Translations under genes and position numbers: made by a program
Assembly (NCBI RefSeq): GCF_017876755.1
Contig: NZ_JAGIOO010000001.1
Coordinates: 5,999,786 to 6,063,785 of the forward strand
Direction: 5' to 3'
Origin: Crossiella equi
GTDB lineage: Bacteria; Actinomycetota; Actinomycetes; Mycobacteriales; Pseudonocardiaceae
Length of the DNA stretch: 64,000 nt
Notes under the pieces: generated by a model
Database searches by the model: none
Told to the model about the DNA's origin: nothing
The model's input: the letters and a program-made list of their open reading frames with translations, nothing else
Shown: in pieces, positions 61,013 through 64,000 of the stretch
Position numbering within the stretch: the stretch's first letter is position 1
How the letters are laid out: every line of letters begins with the position of its first letter

Positions 61013-61842
61013 CGACCGGCGCCCCGTGCCGCAGACTGTGCGCCGTGGCACCGTTGAACATCACCGCGGCCAACTGGGCCGCCAGTGACGTGACCGGCGC
61101 ACGGGCGCTGGCCGAACACGTGGCTGAGCGAACGGGCGGCCGGCTGCGGGAGGTCTTCCGCTACACCTACGCGGGCCGAACGGCCCCCGTGGCGATCCTG
61201 CACCTGGCAGGCCAGGACTTCTCCCTGGTCCCGGGCGGGCGGGTCCGGTTGGGCTTCGACGAGCACGCGTGGACGCCGTCGGAGGAGGAGATGGCCTCCT
61301 TCCTGGGCGATGAGGACGCCCTGTCACCGGGCGCGGATCCGGTGCGGAGCACGCCGTACGAGCCGGACTTCGCGGCCGAGGACCTGACGGAGATCCGGGC
61401 GGGACTGGCCAGGCGCACCTCTCGGCCTCGGGAGGTGCTGCTGCCGACGCTGCTGGTCGCGGTGGAGGCGGTGCCGTCGGGCAGGGGGCGTTCGGTGGAC
61501 GCGGTGGCGGCTGAGCTGGCGGAGCGGGGACAGCGGTTACCCACCCCGGATGAGTGGGAGCACGCGGCGACCTGCGGGTCGACGTCCCTGTTCCCGTGGG
61601 GGCCGAGGTTTGTGAGCAGTGCCAACCGGGTTGACCCGAGCGTGCCGAACCTTTTCGGGCTGCGGATCGCGCACCATCCGGATGAACCGGAGCTGACCAG
61701 CGATCCGGCGGTTGTGCTCGGGGCCTGTGCTGCGGGGGAGGTGCCGTGGTTCGACACCCGGCTCGCGCATGCTCCGGCATATCGGGGCGGGGTTTCGGTC
61801 GGGGAGCGGGAAGTGTTCGTGCGTGCCGTGGTGGAGCTGTAG
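61009..61842 (+). CDS. Formylglycine-generating-enzyme (SUMF1)-like protein
   Basis: A 277-residue protein. The middle and C-terminal parts fit the FGE-sulfatase fold: RLPTPDEWEHAATCGSTSLF with PWGPRF, then VGEREVFVRAVVEL at the end. The copper-binding Cys pair of true formylglycine enzymes is not obvious (single Cys in GACAAGEV), so it may only use the fold for binding. The start at ATG 61009 overlaps the ABC gene; a GTG at 61042 is an alternative. It closes a coupled three-gene unit. Confidence 0.7.
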   Translation: MTTGAPCRRLCAVAPLNITAANWAASDVTGARALAEHVAERTGGRLREVFRYTYAGRTAPVAILHLAGQDFSLVPGGRVRLGFDEHAWTPSEEEMASFLGDEDALSPGADPVRSTPYEPDFAAEDLTEIRAGLARRTSRPREVLLPTLLVAVEAVPSGRGRSVDAVAAELAERGQRLPTPDEWEHAATCGSTSLFPWGPRFVSSANRVDPSVPNLFGLRIAHHPDEPELTSDPAVVLGACAAGEVPWFDTRLAHAPAYRGGVSVGEREVFVRAVVEL

Positions 61843-61877
61843 TTGCTCTTGATTGGCTGCGCGGCAGCCGAAAACCG

Positions 61878-64000
61878 TCAGCCGAGGTCGGCCGCGTATT
61901 CGCTGAGGGCGATCCGGTTGGGCAGGCCGGTCTTGGTGATCAGGCTCGACACGTGTCGTTCCACGGTTCTCGGTGACAGGTGCAGGCGTTCGGCGATCTC
62001 CCGGTTTCCCAACCTTCCGACCAGGAGTTTCAGCACCTCGAACTCCCGCACGGTCACGCCCTGCTGGCGCAGTCCCGCCGGGATGCCGCCCGCGCCTTCC
62101 CGGTGCTGTCCGACCCGGACTCCGGCCTTGCGCAGCAATGCTCGGCAGGCCCCGGCCACGGTGGCGTCGTCCAGTGCGTGGAAGTAGTCCTCGGCGGTGC
62201 GCAACCAGGTGACGGGGTCGCCCCAGCCCTCGGACAGGGCGTCCTCGGCGACCAGCCGCAGTCCCAGGTGCCGGGCCATCGCGTACGGTGCCCCGACCTC
62301 CTGGGCCTCCTCGACAGCCGCGCGGGCTTCCTCGTGCCGACCTTCGCGGCCCAGCAGGACCGCCCGCGCGTAACAGGCGAACTGGCGGTCCCACCGGAGT
62401 GCCCCGGCCGGGTTCGAGGCCAGCTGGTCGTACTCCGCTCGGGTGGTTCGTCCACAGAGGACGGTGAGCAGCAGGTGCAGGCCGTGGCGGCCGGAGAGGT
62501 GGAAGACCGAGCGTTCCGAGGATTCTCCGTCCAGGGCTCGGGAGAGCTCGGCCAGGGCCTTGGGGCGGTCCTCTTCCAGCAGGGCGCAGAAGCTTCCGGC
62601 CAGGCCGTGGATTCGGGGGGCGTGCAGGGCCGGGTCGCCGTGCCAGTCCCGGAACTCGGTCAGGGCTTCGTCCAGGTCCTTGCGACGGCCCTGGTGCCCG
62701 GCGAGGACCGCGCGCAGCAGGAGCACGTACTGGGTGGTCTCCAGGAGTTTCAGGCGGGTGATGGAGGGGAGTACCCGGTCGATCAGGGTTTTGGCCGCGG
62801 TGAAGTCGCCGTGCAGGATCGAGTGCAGGGCGATGCTCGACTCCGCCTGGTAGCGGGCCGTGATCGCGCCCGCTTTGGTGGCCAGGTCCCGGGCGTGGGT
62901 CAGGCGGTCCAGGGCGCCGCTGCGGAGGGCGTCGTCGTTGCCCAGGCGGATCAGGGCGTGGATCTCCCAGATCGGGAGGTTGTGGCGGACGGCCAGGGCT
63001 CGGGCTCGTTCCAGGCAGGAGGTGGCCTCGTCCGGGTCCCGGTGGCGGGTGAGGGCGCCCAGGAGTTGCCAGGCCTGGCAGGCGACGACTGGGAGCGGGA
63101 CTTCTTCGGCGACGACGGCGGCGTGGCGGGCCAGGCGTTCGGCCGTGGCGAGCTGGCCCGGGCCCGGGATGTCCAGGGCCAGGTGGGCGGCCACCACGTC
63201 GATCTGGGCGATGTCCTCGGCCGCCGCGTCCGGGCCCAGCAGGGCCCGTGCCGCTTCGACCTGCACTATCGCGTCCGCCGAGCGTCCGGCCACCGCCGCT
63301 GCCCAGCCCAGGCGGGTGTGCAGGTCGGCCCGGCGGCGGGGGGCCAGGGCGCCGACCTGGTCCAGCGTGGCCACCAGGTCCAGGGCGCGTTCGACCTCTC
63401 CGGCCTCGGCCAGGGCGTGCACCAGGAGTTCCAGGGCCTCCGCGCGGTGCAGGGCCTCGTCGTGGGCGAGCAGGTCCCAGGCCTGGTCCAGCAGGGTCAC
63501 CGCGGAGCCCGCCGCGCCCTGGGCCAGGGCCCGGCGGCCCACCTCGGTGTACAGCCTGCCCGCCTTGGCCTGTTGGCCAGCCTGGCGGCGCAGGGTCGCG
63601 GTGACCTGGCACCACTGGTCCGGCAGGCCCGGGTGGACCTCCTCGACCGCGTCCGCCAGGGTCGCCGCCAGGCTGGTCTTGGTCGCCCGGTCCACCGAGG
63701 AGAGCACGGCCTCCCGGCTGAGCTGGTGGTGGAAGGTGTACCAGTCGGCCGTGGTCTCGTCCGGGGTGACCAGCTGGGCCGCCAGGTCGCCGTGCAGCAG
63801 GTTCAGCAGCTCGCGGTCGGACAGGCCGGTGACCTTCTGCACCACCGCCAGCGGGAAGCGCTGGCCGAGCACCGCGGCCACCGTGAGCAGCTCCCTGGCC
63901 TGCTGGCCCAGGTGCGACACGCGCTGGGCCAGGGCCCGGCTGACCGTGGTGGGCAGGGTGGCGGGCAGGGCCTCGGCCACCTGGACCGCGCCCGAGCCGA
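61878..64000 (-). CDS. LuxR-family ATPase regulator, N-terminus outside window
   Basis: At least 707 residues; the gene continues beyond the right edge. The visible part begins in the lid region after the ATPase core (LPTTVSRALAQRVSHLGQQA, LLTVAAVLGQRFPLAVVQKV), continues as TPR-like helices (GRRALAQGAAGSAVTLLDQA, ERALDLVATLDQVG) and ends with a LuxR helix-turn-helix (VREFEVLKLLVGRLGNREIA, LSPRTVERHVSSLITKT). Same family as the regulator at 11880-14705. It converges on the FGE-like gene with 35 bp between. Confidence 0.9.
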   Translation of the reverse strand, partial: GSGAVQVAEALPATLPTTVSRALAQRVSHLGQQARELLTVAAVLGQRFPLAVVQKVTGLSDRELLNLLHGDLAAQLVTPDETTADWYTFHHQLSREAVLSSVDRATKTSLAATLADAVEEVHPGLPDQWCQVTATLRRQAGQQAKAGRLYTEVGRRALAQGAAGSAVTLLDQAWDLLAHDEALHRAEALELLVHALAEAGEVERALDLVATLDQVGALAPRRRADLHTRLGWAAAVAGRSADAIVQVEAARALLGPDAAAEDIAQIDVVAAHLALDIPGPGQLATAERLARHAAVVAEEVPLPVVACQAWQLLGALTRHRDPDEATSCLERARALAVRHNLPIWEIHALIRLGNDDALRSGALDRLTHARDLATKAGAITARYQAESSIALHSILHGDFTAAKTLIDRVLPSITRLKLLETTQYVLLLRAVLAGHQGRRKDLDEALTEFRDWHGDPALHAPRIHGLAGSFCALLEEDRPKALAELSRALDGESSERSVFHLSGRHGLHLLLTVLCGRTTRAEYDQLASNPAGALRWDRQFACYARAVLLGREGRHEEARAAVEEAQEVGAPYAMARHLGLRLVAEDALSEGWGDPVTWLRTAEDYFHALDDATVAGACRALLRKAGVRVGQHREGAGGIPAGLRQQGVTVREFEVLKLLVGRLGNREIAERLHLSPRTVERHVSSLITKTGLPNRIALSEYAADLG

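Noticed and set aside
1-64000. CRISPR array or transposon
   Set aside because: No regularly spaced repeats of CRISPR size, transposase gene or terminal inverted repeats were seen; the only short tandem array is the coding repeat at 1189-1248.

Overview
The window is about 64 kb of very GC-rich DNA with strong G/C third-position bias, many GTG starts, frequent 4-bp ATGA/GTGA gene overlaps, several LuxR/SARP regulators and many P450 and FAD enzymes. This points to an actinomycete. ESX/PPE-like and DUF3558-like genes and the general gene set suggest the order Pseudonocardiales (inference; no rRNA or housekeeping phylogeny is present).

Layout. 1-2.3 kb (minus): the end of a secretion-associated cluster with a PPE/WXG-like protein, a DUF3558-like lipoprotein, a frameshifted partner gene and small coupled ORFs. 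2.3-5.5 kb (minus): a secreted M14 carboxypeptidase and a 3-ketosteroid-dehydrogenase-like flavoenzyme with KstR-like operators upstream. 5.7-11.8 kb (plus): an OmpR-type two-component system followed by two tandem P450s, a ferredoxin and a ferredoxin reductase. Eleven-bp-phased GTCAGG repeats lie before the regulator gene and again before the P450 genes, suggesting one regulon. 11.9-23 kb: a large LuxR-family ATPase regulator, HrpB helicase, a GT2 glycosyltransferase, an MFS exporter, a VIT-type transporter, a membrane-anchored DsbA-like protein and a phenylacetate-CoA-ligase-like enzyme.

23.0-28.5 kb is an accessory stretch directly behind a tRNA-Ala(GGC): an ankyrin protein, a TetR/CPBP-protease/membrane-protein module with three operator copies, long gene-poor DNA and a decayed TetR-SRPBCC pair. 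28.5-38.3 kb: a cytoplasmic NlpC/P60-like protein, an AfsR/SARP-type regulator divergent from a LuxR protein with a degenerate receiver, an alkaline-phosphatase-superfamily protein, a Mn/Zn-type ABC importer with its DtxR-family regulator and a perfect 22-bp palindrome at the promoter, and a small secreted protein.

38.3-43.1 kb is the most unusual region: four minus-strand genes, each overlapping the next by exactly 4 bp, encoding two unfamiliar proteins, a TPR-like protein and a CHAT (caspase-like) protease. A divergent trio (beta-propeller-like membrane protein, second membrane protein, SPFH-like lipoprotein) starts 63 bp away. I propose the CHAT operon as a candidate undescribed protease-effector or conflict system.

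46-49.9 kb: two truncated genes meet at a deletion scar, followed by a TetR-FAD dehydrogenase-SDR operon. 49.9-56.3 kb (minus): htpG, a GT4 transferase with a multi-TM protein, and a P450/methyltransferase pair. 56.5-61.8 kb (plus): a secreted alpha/beta hydrolase, a PAS-GGDEF-EAL protein with degenerate catalytic motifs, and a coupled trio of membrane protein, ABC ATPase lacking its signature motif and formylglycine-generating-enzyme-like protein. The window ends inside another LuxR-family ATPase regulator.
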